NCBI RefSeq assembly: GCF_003576475.1
Contig: NZ_QWGR01000004.1
Span: 248,001 to 312,000 of the forward strand
DNA from: Maribellus luteus
Lineage (GTDB): Bacteria; Bacteroidota; Bacteroidia; Bacteroidales; Prolixibacteraceae
Direction: 5' to 3'
DNA length: 64,000 nucleotides
The position numbers were made by a program, and so were the translations under genes. Below, piece by piece: positions 34,030 through 42,251 of this stretch (its first letter is position 1; each line of letters begins with the position of its first letter). The notes beneath the pieces are model-generated. The model was not told the origin of the DNA and made no database searches. It was given only the letters and a program-made list of their open reading frames with translations.

Positions 34030-35670
34030 TTATCTGATAAGAACCAGTAAGTCCTCGAATTCGTCGCGTGATACGGCCCGGCTTTTAGCTTTGGCGCGGT
34101 AATTATAAATGGTGTTGACCGAGTACCTTAAAAAATCGGCAATTTGTGAGCTGTTGCTTATGCCCAGGCGGATTAGGGCGAGTATTCTTAGCTCGGCATT
34201 CAACAGTTCGTCGTTTTTCAATACAATTTTCTCCCCGTCAACCAGCAGCATGTTTACTTTCTCTACAAAATGAGGGAAAATGCGTAAAAACGCTTTGTCG
34301 AAATTCCGGTACAGTTCTTCAATTTCGTTTTCCATCATCGTCTGCGACCGGGTGGCTACCAATAACTCAGAAACCTGGCCCGCCGTCAGTTTTTTATTGA
34401 CCATGCGGCGGAACCCGTCCATTTTATCAATGTAAGTAGAACAGAGCTTGATAAAATGTCCGATGTATACTTCCTTGATTTGGTTGGACTCAGAGAGGTC
34501 AACGTTAACAACCTGTAGTTGCTGATTTACCTGTTTTAACTCGTTGTTCAGGCTTTGCAAATTTGTGTTTGCCTCCTGCAGGTATTTTCGGGTTACGGAC
34601 AAACGCCTCATTTGGCTGTAGATATAGAAAAAGGCAATGGTGAGCAGTACCCCCAAAATACTTGAAAGAAGTAAGTAATTTTTTAGCTGCCGGTTTTTCT
34701 TTTCGATGGTGGCCTGGTAAGTTAAGTCAATCAGCGACAGAATCCCGGCACTTTGCAGGCTTCGGAGGCGCGCGTTGTAAAAAACGGTTTCGCTCCACGA
34801 AAAACGAATGTAGTTATAGGCACGTTCCATATCGTTTTCCTTGTACAGAATTTCGGCTAACATCCATAGCGATGCGTGGTCTTTTGTTGCCGAGAGTATA
34901 TCCGACAGGGCGGATAGCGCGAGGTAGTATTTCTCCTTTTCTGTGTCTTTTAATTTTCGGTAAGTTAAGGAGCGATTGTAACTTGTTATGGCAAATTCGC
35001 GGGTGCCGAGGGTACATTTGGCCAGTATCGTGTCGTTTACTTTTAAGGCCTCTTCCAGCCTTTCAGAATTTCTCAGTTCGTCTTCTTTTCCCACATAATA
35101 CAGTTCGTCGGCAGGTGTAAGAATAGCTTTTAGCGAATCGCCGTACCGGGAAGATATTTGCCAGTATTTTTCGGCTCCCTGCTTGTTTTGCGTATAAAAG
35201 GCAAGTTCCGAATAAACGTGTTTATAGGTGCTGTAGTATTCTTCCAGTAATCTGGCTGGTACTTTCTCCCTGTCAATCGAAATGATCAGATCAACCGCTT
35301 CCAGGTACATTCCGGTAGAGCCCATCAGGAACGCTAACTGAAGCTCACTTTCGTGCAGAAGCTCGGTGTTGTTCAGGTGCTTTGCAATTTCAATGTTCCT
35401 GTTTTTGTAAAAAATGGCGGAGTCGCAAATGTAGGGGCGGTATTCCTTGTAAAGTTCGGTGTTTATGGTGTATTCTTCGAGTGAGTTTTTGGGCGTATGT
35501 TGTAATTGGGCTTTAAGCCTTTGCAGGCGTTCTTCCTTTTGCTGTGAATAGTTTGCATGATTTTCGATGGCTACATCAAGCCGGGCCATTAGCGAGTCCA
35601 ACGAATATTGTCCAAAAACAACACCCGGAGCAAAAAATACAAAACAAAACAATATTCTAACTGAATACAT
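34030..35670 (-). CDS. Transmembrane TPR regulator with C-terminal HTH (DUF6377-like)
   Basis: 546 aa from the ATG at 35670, which gives a signal peptide (SVRILFCFVFFAPGVVFGQ); the longer frame from 35751 has no signal. TPR-like helical repeats fill the periplasmic part (to about residue 330). One membrane helix follows (YLLLSSILGVLLTIAFFYIY), then a coiled coil (about 365-400) and a cytoplasmic domain ending in a LuxR/GerE-like HTH (ELRILALIRLGISNSSQIADFLRYSVNTIYNYRAKAK). Such one-protein regulators sense glycan or cell-envelope state and activate nearby SusC/SusD operons. It is encoded just upstream of SusC on the same strand and probably controls it. Confidence 0.8.
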   Translation of the reverse strand: MYSVRILFCFVFFAPGVVFGQYSLDSLMARLDVAIENHANYSQQKEERLQRLKAQLQHTPKNSLEEYTINTELYKEYRPYICDSAIFYKNRNIEIAKHLNNTELLHESELQLAFLMGSTGMYLEAVDLIISIDREKVPARLLEEYYSTYKHVYSELAFYTQNKQGAEKYWQISSRYGDSLKAILTPADELYYVGKEDELRNSERLEEALKVNDTILAKCTLGTREFAITSYNRSLTYRKLKDTEKEKYYLALSALSDILSATKDHASLWMLAEILYKENDMERAYNYIRFSWSETVFYNARLRSLQSAGILSLIDLTYQATIEKKNRQLKNYLLLSSILGVLLTIAFFYIYSQMRRLSVTRKYLQEANTNLQSLNNELKQVNQQLQVVNVDLSESNQIKEVYIGHFIKLCSTYIDKMDGFRRMVNKKLTAGQVSELLVATRSQTMMENEIEELYRNFDKAFLRIFPHFVEKVNMLLVDGEKIVLKNDELLNAELRILALIRLGISNSSQIADFLRYSVNTIYNYRAKAKSRAVSRDEFEDLLVLIR

Positions 35671-35841
35671 ACTTTTAGACTTACCCTTCACCAGAGTAGC
35701 ACAAAATAAGCATTTTTTATTGTCTCCCCAATGTGGAAAATCATTTTCCAATGCCTGTTGCGCAGGTGGTAGTAGGGTATAAAATATTGAAGTGTCCTTG
35801 TAACTTATATCAAAAGTTAAATTGTAATGCGATTTAACGTG

Positions 35842-38800
35842 TTAGCTATCATTTTCTATTTGGTGTAGTTTGGCCAAGTACTCTTTGGGCGTTTGGTTGT
35901 AGTGCTTTCTGAAACTTCTGGTAAAGTAGGAGTGAGTAGTGAACCCAACTATATGAGCTGCTTCATCAATATTGTATTGATTTGTTTTAAGTAAATTAAT
36001 GGCTTTTTCCAGGCGATATATACGAATGTATTCTGAAGTTGAATAGCCGGTCAGATTTTTAAGCTTACGATGTAGTTGGGAGCGGCTAATGCCAATCAGA
36101 CTCGTCAGAAGCTCAATATCGAATTCTTCGTCATTTAAGTGTTTTTCAACGATACTGTTTAACTTTTTAAGGAAGTAATTATCCAGCCCATTCATCTCGG
36201 ATGATTCAGTAGCCGGTATTTTGGGGCCAAAATATTTGCGAAGCTTAGCACGCTGTTCCAGTAGATTGTCTATTTGAGTTAGTAACAGCTCGTCGTCAAA
36301 CGGTTTTGATAGGTAGGAATCAGCGCCCAATTGCATTCCTGTAATCTGATTCTCGGTTGATGAAAGGGCTGTTAAGAGAATGACAGGTATATGAGAGGTG
36401 ACTATGTCGCTTTTTATTTTAGCGCAAAGTTCGAATCCATCTATTTCAGGCATCATAACATCCGAAACAATTATATCCACTGCTGTTGATTGAAGGATAT
36501 CCAATGCAATTTTCCCATTTTCTGCTGTTTTTGTCTGGTAGTGTGGCTTTAGTACGGAGCTTATGTATGTTCTTAAGTCCGGATTGTCTTCCACAATCAG
36601 AACCATAGCATTTGATTTTTGACTTTTCTCTTTAGCTCCATGAATTACTAAATCCTGAGAAGCAGTTGTGCTATAGGATTCAAAATATATGTTTTCACCT
36701 TCTTGCTTTAGCGGTAGCTGAACGACAAAACAGCTGCCTTTGCCCGGTGTGCTGTATGCATGCAGGCAGCCTTTGTGCATAAGCGTAAAGTCGCGACACA
36801 ATGAAAGGCCAATGCCTGAACTGTTTTTGCGTAACTCTTTGCCCTGCTCAAAGCGGTCGAATACTTTCCTGAGGTCTTGCGCTTCTATTCCCGGACCTTC
36901 ATCTTCTATTAAAATGGATACCGTTTCGTCGGTGTGGAGTTCGCCAAAACTGATGTGGTTTTGATACTCATCTTTTGGAGGCTGGTGTTTGCCTTTTTTT
37001 AATGAAAGATTAATTTTCTTGTTGTTGGTTGTGTACTTAAAGGAGTTTGAAAGCAAATTAAAAATAATGTAATCTAGTTTTTCAGGATCAAACTCCATTT
37101 TAATGTGTTTATCCGGGTAGCTTTCCGTAAAAGAAATGGACTTCGATTGGATGTCAAAAGAAAAATGCAAGCTTCGCTCTTTAAGGAAACCAATGACATC
37201 ATCGGTCGAAAGGTTTAATTTCTCTTTTCCTTCTTCCAATTTACGGAAGTCTATGATTTGATTGATCAGTATAAGTAAACGTTTTGAGTTGCGCTGAATA
37301 ATATCTACCATCTGTCTCTGAGAATCTGTTAAGTTATCCGCTTCGATTAATGATTTGGTAGGCCCTGAAATAAGAGACAGAGGGGTCTTGAATTCATGCG
37401 ATACGTTGGTAAAGAAGCTTAATTTCAGTTCATTGATTTCTTCTTCCTGTTGGTGTTGTATTTTCTGTATTAGTATGTCATTTCTCAGTTTTGTCCGTGC
37501 CTTTAATATTCTTATTAAGAAAAACAGGATGGAGCCAATCAGTAGTAAATAAGTAATATAGGCCGTGTTTGTTGCATAAAGCGGCTTGGTTATGGTTATG
37601 TGTATGCGTGCAGGCTCTAAGCACCATATGCCGTCATTGTTACAGCTTTTTACTTCAAATATGTATGAGCCCCATTTCAGGTTGGTGAACATGGCTGAAG
37701 CCTCCTGGCCTGCTTCAATCCACTCATCATAGAAATTGACTAGCCGGTACTGGAAGCGGTTTTTTTCGGGTAACAGATAATTGTCCGAAGTAAACTTAAA
37801 GCGGAGAGTGGTTTCATTTGGTTTAAGACGCAGTTGATGGGTAACCGAGTCCATGTTGGTATAGAAAAGATTGTAGTGCTTTTCATTATTAATGATGGCA
37901 TCGCTTATAATTACCTTTGGAGGTCGGGTATTAATTTTTATGTTATCGGGATTTACGGTAGTGAAGCCATTGGTACCGCCAAAGTACAATAAGTTATCCT
38001 GGTCTTTGAATACCGATTGTGGATTAAACCAAAGGCCCTGTATTCCGTCTGAGGTCTTAAAGTGCCTTGCGGTTTGGTGTTCCGGTTTATACAATACCAG
38101 GCCATTATTGGTTGTAATCCAGATGTGTTGATTGAAGTCTTCTAAAACACCATAAACGGCATTGTCTTTTAACAGATTGTTGGCGTTGAAACTGGTAAAC
38201 TTGTCATCTTTTGGATTATAAATAATGAGATCCGTTTTAGTTCCTATCCAGATTGTACCGTTCTTAAGTTCTGTAATGGAGTAGATTAATCTGTTTAACC
38301 CGGCTTGTGCATTTTTTTTAATGGGTGTATTCGGTTTAAGCGGAATGCACCTGATATCGCTCACGGTGCCTATCCAGATGTTGGAGTTGGAATCCACAAT
38401 GATGGATTTAATGAACGGCGAGTTGTTGGGTATCTCTTTGGGGAATATTGACGATTGAAAAGAAATTTTCTTGGTTTTGTGATGGTAGAAGTTGAGTCCT
38501 CCCCCGTGTGTACCTATCCATACTCCTGAATCAACCGGGAAAAGCGAATAAACTTCATTGAAAGAAATATGCTTTCCATCTTCCGGACCGGCATCAAAAT
38601 GCGTATAAGAGCTGTGCCCCGCTGGTTTATACCAAAGTCCGTTTGCTTTTGTTGCCACCCAATGCCCGCCAAAGCTATCAAAGCATTGGTATTTAATATT
38701 GTAGGTGTTTTGGTCGTTGGAGAGTGGTACTGTTGTAAAGGTGCCTCGTTGCTTATCAAAGCTGTTGAGTCCTCCCCTTTCGGTTCCAACAAATATTTTT

Positions 38801-39876
38801 CCATTGCTATCCTGGGCAAAACAACTGACCATATTATTGCTGATAGATGATGGATCTTTAGAATGTGAATAGTTGATAAACTGATTATTGGCATAGTGAT
38901 AATAACTAATGCCACCGGCCCATGTTCCGATCCAGATTCCATTTTGTTTGTCTTCAAACAGTTCAAAGATAGAGGAGTTGGGCAGGCCTTCATTCTTGTC
39001 ACTGTCAATCCATAATAGCTGCTGTCCGGGTTGCTGGATAAACAGGCCATAGTAGGTTGCTATCCAGAATGTACCACTTCGATCCTTGATGACTTTACGA
39101 ATATCCCAGCTATCATAATTAACCCCCATCGCTTTATTAAAATCAAACTTCTTTGTTTGGGTGCCATCCATTGAATACGAGATGAGACCATTTTTTACAT
39201 AGCCTATCCAAATGTGGTGATTATCTATATATATGGAAGTTACCTTATTCCCCTGGGCAGAGATAAATAACTCTGGCTTTAGGTCTGTGAGTTTTGCTTT
39301 ATAAACACTCCCTTCCTGAGTGCCAATCCATACATTATTGTTTAAATCAAAATAGAAGTATACAGGTCTTTCATCGTTATCAAAGGCCAAACGTTCAAGA
39401 TAACCGTTGTCAGCATTAAGCCGGCCAATGCCAGCCTGATCTGCTATCCATATATTTCCTTCATTATCGCTCGCTATGTGATGTATATATTTGTTTTTAA
39501 CGATGCCATCTTTATCATTGTAATGAAATTGACTAAAAAGCTGAGTAGCTTTGTCCATTACGCATATTTTATCACTGATAGCTACCCATATTCGTCCGTC
39601 ACGGTCAATGGCTAAAGAGTTAATCGCGCCATTCTTAAGGCAGTCACTTTTCTTTTCTTCGTTGCTGAACTTGTTTTTATCCCGCATACTGTATTTGAGT
39701 AGCCCATGATTGGTTCCTACCCAAATAAAATCATTTTGATCTTGAATAATTGCATTAACCGATTCGGATGAAAATCCACCAAGAGGTGATATGCGACGAA
39801 ATATAAAATCAGTATTACTGCCATTCATTTCGTGCCCAAAAAAACAAAGCAAAAATATTATGAGTACGATTTTCAT
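35842..39876 (-). CDS. Hybrid two-component system regulator (HTCS)
   Basis: 1344 aa from the ATG at 39876; a TTG at 39882 would add two residues. Order: signal peptide; two periplasmic beta-propellers made of Reg_prop repeats (IWVGTNHGLLKY, IWIGTWAGGISYY and others); a Y_Y_Y domain (about 690-775); one membrane helix (YITYLLLIGSILFFLIRIL); HisKA with His827 in NVSHEFKTPL; HATPase (DEGPGIEAQD, SSGIGLSLC); receiver with Asp1139 in IVSDVMMPEIDG; and an AraC-type HTH (IGISRSQLHRKLKNLTGYS). It binds an oligosaccharide in the periplasm and activates the locus that starts at 40229. The coding sequence is conspicuously AT-rich compared with regions to its left. Confidence 0.95.
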   Translation of the reverse strand: MKIVLIIFLLCFFGHEMNGSNTDFIFRRISPLGGFSSESVNAIIQDQNDFIWVGTNHGLLKYSMRDKNKFSNEEKKSDCLKNGAINSLAIDRDGRIWVAISDKICVMDKATQLFSQFHYNDKDGIVKNKYIHHIASDNEGNIWIADQAGIGRLNADNGYLERLAFDNDERPVYFYFDLNNNVWIGTQEGSVYKAKLTDLKPELFISAQGNKVTSIYIDNHHIWIGYVKNGLISYSMDGTQTKKFDFNKAMGVNYDSWDIRKVIKDRSGTFWIATYYGLFIQQPGQQLLWIDSDKNEGLPNSSIFELFEDKQNGIWIGTWAGGISYYHYANNQFINYSHSKDPSSISNNMVSCFAQDSNGKIFVGTERGGLNSFDKQRGTFTTVPLSNDQNTYNIKYQCFDSFGGHWVATKANGLWYKPAGHSSYTHFDAGPEDGKHISFNEVYSLFPVDSGVWIGTHGGGLNFYHHKTKKISFQSSIFPKEIPNNSPFIKSIIVDSNSNIWIGTVSDIRCIPLKPNTPIKKNAQAGLNRLIYSITELKNGTIWIGTKTDLIIYNPKDDKFTSFNANNLLKDNAVYGVLEDFNQHIWITTNNGLVLYKPEHQTARHFKTSDGIQGLWFNPQSVFKDQDNLLYFGGTNGFTTVNPDNIKINTRPPKVIISDAIINNEKHYNLFYTNMDSVTHQLRLKPNETTLRFKFTSDNYLLPEKNRFQYRLVNFYDEWIEAGQEASAMFTNLKWGSYIFEVKSCNNDGIWCLEPARIHITITKPLYATNTAYITYLLLIGSILFFLIRILKARTKLRNDILIQKIQHQQEEEINELKLSFFTNVSHEFKTPLSLISGPTKSLIEADNLTDSQRQMVDIIQRNSKRLLILINQIIDFRKLEEGKEKLNLSTDDVIGFLKERSLHFSFDIQSKSISFTESYPDKHIKMEFDPEKLDYIIFNLLSNSFKYTTNNKKINLSLKKGKHQPPKDEYQNHISFGELHTDETVSILIEDEGPGIEAQDLRKVFDRFEQGKELRKNSSGIGLSLCRDFTLMHKGCLHAYSTPGKGSCFVVQLPLKQEGENIYFESYSTTASQDLVIHGAKEKSQKSNAMVLIVEDNPDLRTYISSVLKPHYQTKTAENGKIALDILQSTAVDIIVSDVMMPEIDGFELCAKIKSDIVTSHIPVILLTALSSTENQITGMQLGADSYLSKPFDDELLLTQIDNLLEQRAKLRKYFGPKIPATESSEMNGLDNYFLKKLNSIVEKHLNDEEFDIELLTSLIGISRSQLHRKLKNLTGYSTSEYIRIYRLEKAINLLKTNQYNIDEAAHIVGFTTHSYFTRSFRKHYNQTPKEYLAKLHQIENDS

Positions 39877-39960
39877 ATGCAAATGTTTGTTGCAAAAATA
39901 GCTGAATTAAACTACAAGAACTAGTATATATGTTGCAAGGTAACTGCATTTATCTCATTC

Positions 39961-40003
39961 GCGAACAATGCTTGAAAGAATATGCAATATGTGTGGCAGA
40001 GTT
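39961..40003 (+). promoter_or_regulatory. Candidate HTCS operator, copy A
   Basis: This stretch aligns with 45022-45063 upstream of the second SusC operon: shared GCGAA, CAAT, TGAAA, ATGCA, ATGTGT and CAGA blocks in order, with 15 of 20 identical bases in the right half (39982-40001 versus 45041-45060). It ends about 18 bases before the box TATATTTG (40020-40027). The hybrid regulator is divergent from here. Confidence 0.5.
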
Positions 40004-40019
40004 GGCTTGATGGTGTATT

Positions 40020-40027
40020 TATATTTG
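40020..40027 (+). promoter_or_regulatory. Candidate -7 box for the GH2-GH95 unit
   Basis: TATATTTG fits TAnnTTTG and lies just downstream of the shared operator-like sequence. The 200-nt leader this implies is long, so the site is provisional. Confidence 0.35.
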
Positions 40028-40228
40028 AAAAGAAGAACGTTTGGAGGAGGGTTTTGACATGAATAATAGCTGAGATAAATAGGAGTATTCTTATAATGAT
40101 GCAAATCAGTTTGAATTTGATAGCGTTGAAGTCAGATGCCTGGATTCGCGATTGTCGCGTATCTGGTCAGATGGTTTTATGTTAATCTTCTTAAAGATGA
40201 AAGAAGAGAAAAATAAACACAACAAGAT

Positions 40229-42247
40229 ATGAAGAATTTTTTTTTATTACTGTTGTTAATTGTTGGTTTTATAACAATAGCATCAGGACAACGAGAGCAG
40301 ATGGTGATTAATGACAAGTGGCGTTTCACCTATGGATATGAAGTGCGAAAAAATGTATTTACAGAAATAAATCTGCCTCACACGTGGAATACCAAAGATG
40401 CATTGGGAGGCAATGTTGATTATTATCGGGGACTAGGTAATTACGAGCGGACACTTAAAGTGGAAGAAAGCTGGAAAGGAAAGCGATTGTTTGTTCGTTT
40501 TCTCGGGGTCAATACGGTGGCCAATGTGTTTGTCAACGGTAAACATGTAGGCGAGCACCGTGGTGGTTACACGGCTTTTGCATTTGAAATAACTGATTTT
40601 GTCAATTACGGCGAAGATAATACGCTTTGGATTCGTGTCAATAATGCGCCGCAACTGGATATCATGCCTTTGGTGGGCGATTTTAATATGTATGGCGGCA
40701 TATACCGCGATGTAGAACTGTATATAACCGATACCGATCTAATATCGTTGCTGGACTATGGCTCTAAAGGAGTTTACCTTCATCAGCAGGAAGTGTCATC
40801 AAGCAAAGCCCGGGTAAATGCAGTCGTTAAAACATTGGGGTATTCAGAGTCTGTCGTACGTTTATTAGTTGAAGATCATAGCGGTAATATCATACTCAAT
40901 AAGTCTGTTTCTGTATCTCCGGGTAAGAACCAAACTGGCGAAGTAGCTATTCCTTTCGAGATGCAGGCACCGCGCTTATGGAATGGGCGTAAAGATCCCT
41001 ATTTGTACACCGTGCGAACGCAGTTGATTAAGCAGGGAAATGTTGTGGATGAGGTTGTTCAACCATTGGGTTTGCGTTTTTTCCATGTTGATCCTGATAA
41101 GGGCTTCTTTTTGAATGGTGAGCATTTGCAGCTAAAAGGTGTGTGTAGGCATCAGGATAGACCAGAATTGGGAAATGCCGTATCGTACCTGCATCATGCC
41201 GAAGACATAGCCATTATGGAAGAGATCGGGGCCAATGCAGTGCGCTTGTCTCATTATCCGCAAGATCCGCAAGTGTACCGGTTGTTGGATGAGAAAGGTT
41301 TTGTCGTTTGGAGTGAAATTCCTTTTGTCGGTCCAGGAGGGTATCGCGATAAAGGATTTGTAAATCAGGCTTCTTTTAAAGAAAATGGAAAGCAGCAACT
41401 ACTGGAGATGATACGTCAGCAAATCAACCATCCTTCGATTGTTATGTGGGGTTTGTTTAATGAGCTAAAGGAGCAAGGAGATAATCCTGTTGAGTACATT
41501 AAGGAGCTGCATGCGCTCTCTCATTCCGAGGATCCGTCGCGAATAACTGTGGCAGCAAGTAACCAGGGAGGTGCTTTAAATACAATTACAGACATTATAG
41601 CCTGGAACAAGTATTATGGCTGGTACGGCGGAAACCCCTCTTCTATTGGAACCTGGGCTGATAATCAACACAAGCAAATGCCTTCAACACCTATTGGAGT
41701 GAGTGAGTATGGTGCCGGAGCAAGCTTGTATCACCAGCAGGAAGAACTAATTCAGCCTGCTCCCAATAGTTTCTGGCACCCGGAAAACTGGCAAACGCAT
41801 TTTCATGAAGGCCATTGGGTAGCTATCGATCAACGTCCTTTCCTATGGGGAACATTCATTTGGAATCTGTTTGATTTTGGAGGAGCGCATCGCACCGAAG
41901 GGGAAGTTCCGGGGAAGAATGACAAAGGCTTGGTGACTTTTGACCGGAAAGATAGAAAAGACGCTTTCTACTTTTATAAGGCTAATTGGAACCAGACCGA
42001 ACCAATGGTTTACGTGGCCGAACGACGCATTGCTAATCGGACAAAAGCAGCACAAACCATTAAAGTGTATTCCAATCAAAAGCGAGTGGAGCTATGGGTA
42101 AATGGAAAGAAAGTAGGTACAGCCACCGGTGATTATGCACGTTTCTATTTCGAGGTGACCTTAAAGCCTGGCATGAACGAAATAATCGCCAAAGCGGGAA
42201 AAGAATTAATAGATAAGATTTACATTAATTTGCAGATTAATTATTAA
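40229..42247 (+). CDS. GH2 family glycosidase (beta-galactosidase/glucuronidase type)
   Basis: 672 aa with a signal peptide (LLLLLIVGFITIASGQ). GH2 jelly-roll domain (VNGKHVGEHRGGYTAF), Ig-like domain, then the TIM barrel with VCRHQDRPELG, acid/base Glu412 after Asn411 (LFNELKEQG) and nucleophile Glu493 (GVSEYGAG). The C-terminal part includes a small beta domain (VYSNQKRVELWVNGKKVGTA). Retaining exo-beta-glycosidase of periplasmic type; beta-galactosidase is the default, and glucuronidase cannot be excluded. It forms an operon with GH95 (4-bp gap). Confidence 0.88.
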   Translation: MKNFFLLLLLIVGFITIASGQREQMVINDKWRFTYGYEVRKNVFTEINLPHTWNTKDALGGNVDYYRGLGNYERTLKVEESWKGKRLFVRFLGVNTVANVFVNGKHVGEHRGGYTAFAFEITDFVNYGEDNTLWIRVNNAPQLDIMPLVGDFNMYGGIYRDVELYITDTDLISLLDYGSKGVYLHQQEVSSSKARVNAVVKTLGYSESVVRLLVEDHSGNIILNKSVSVSPGKNQTGEVAIPFEMQAPRLWNGRKDPYLYTVRTQLIKQGNVVDEVVQPLGLRFFHVDPDKGFFLNGEHLQLKGVCRHQDRPELGNAVSYLHHAEDIAIMEEIGANAVRLSHYPQDPQVYRLLDEKGFVVWSEIPFVGPGGYRDKGFVNQASFKENGKQQLLEMIRQQINHPSIVMWGLFNELKEQGDNPVEYIKELHALSHSEDPSRITVAASNQGGALNTITDIIAWNKYYGWYGGNPSSIGTWADNQHKQMPSTPIGVSEYGAGASLYHQQEELIQPAPNSFWHPENWQTHFHEGHWVAIDQRPFLWGTFIWNLFDFGGAHRTEGEVPGKNDKGLVTFDRKDRKDAFYFYKANWNQTEPMVYVAERRIANRTKAAQTIKVYSNQKRVELWVNGKKVGTATGDYARFYFEVTLKPGMNEIIAKAGKELIDKIYINLQINY

Positions 42248-42251
42248 AAAG

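Larger units (their letters stand above)
39877..40228. other. Divergent regulatory region between HTCS and GH2
   Basis: 352-bp non-coding stretch with the candidate operator at 39961-40003 and a -7-like box TATATTTG at 40020-40027, leaving a ~200-nt leader before the GH2 gene. No coding frame of note. Confidence 0.6.
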
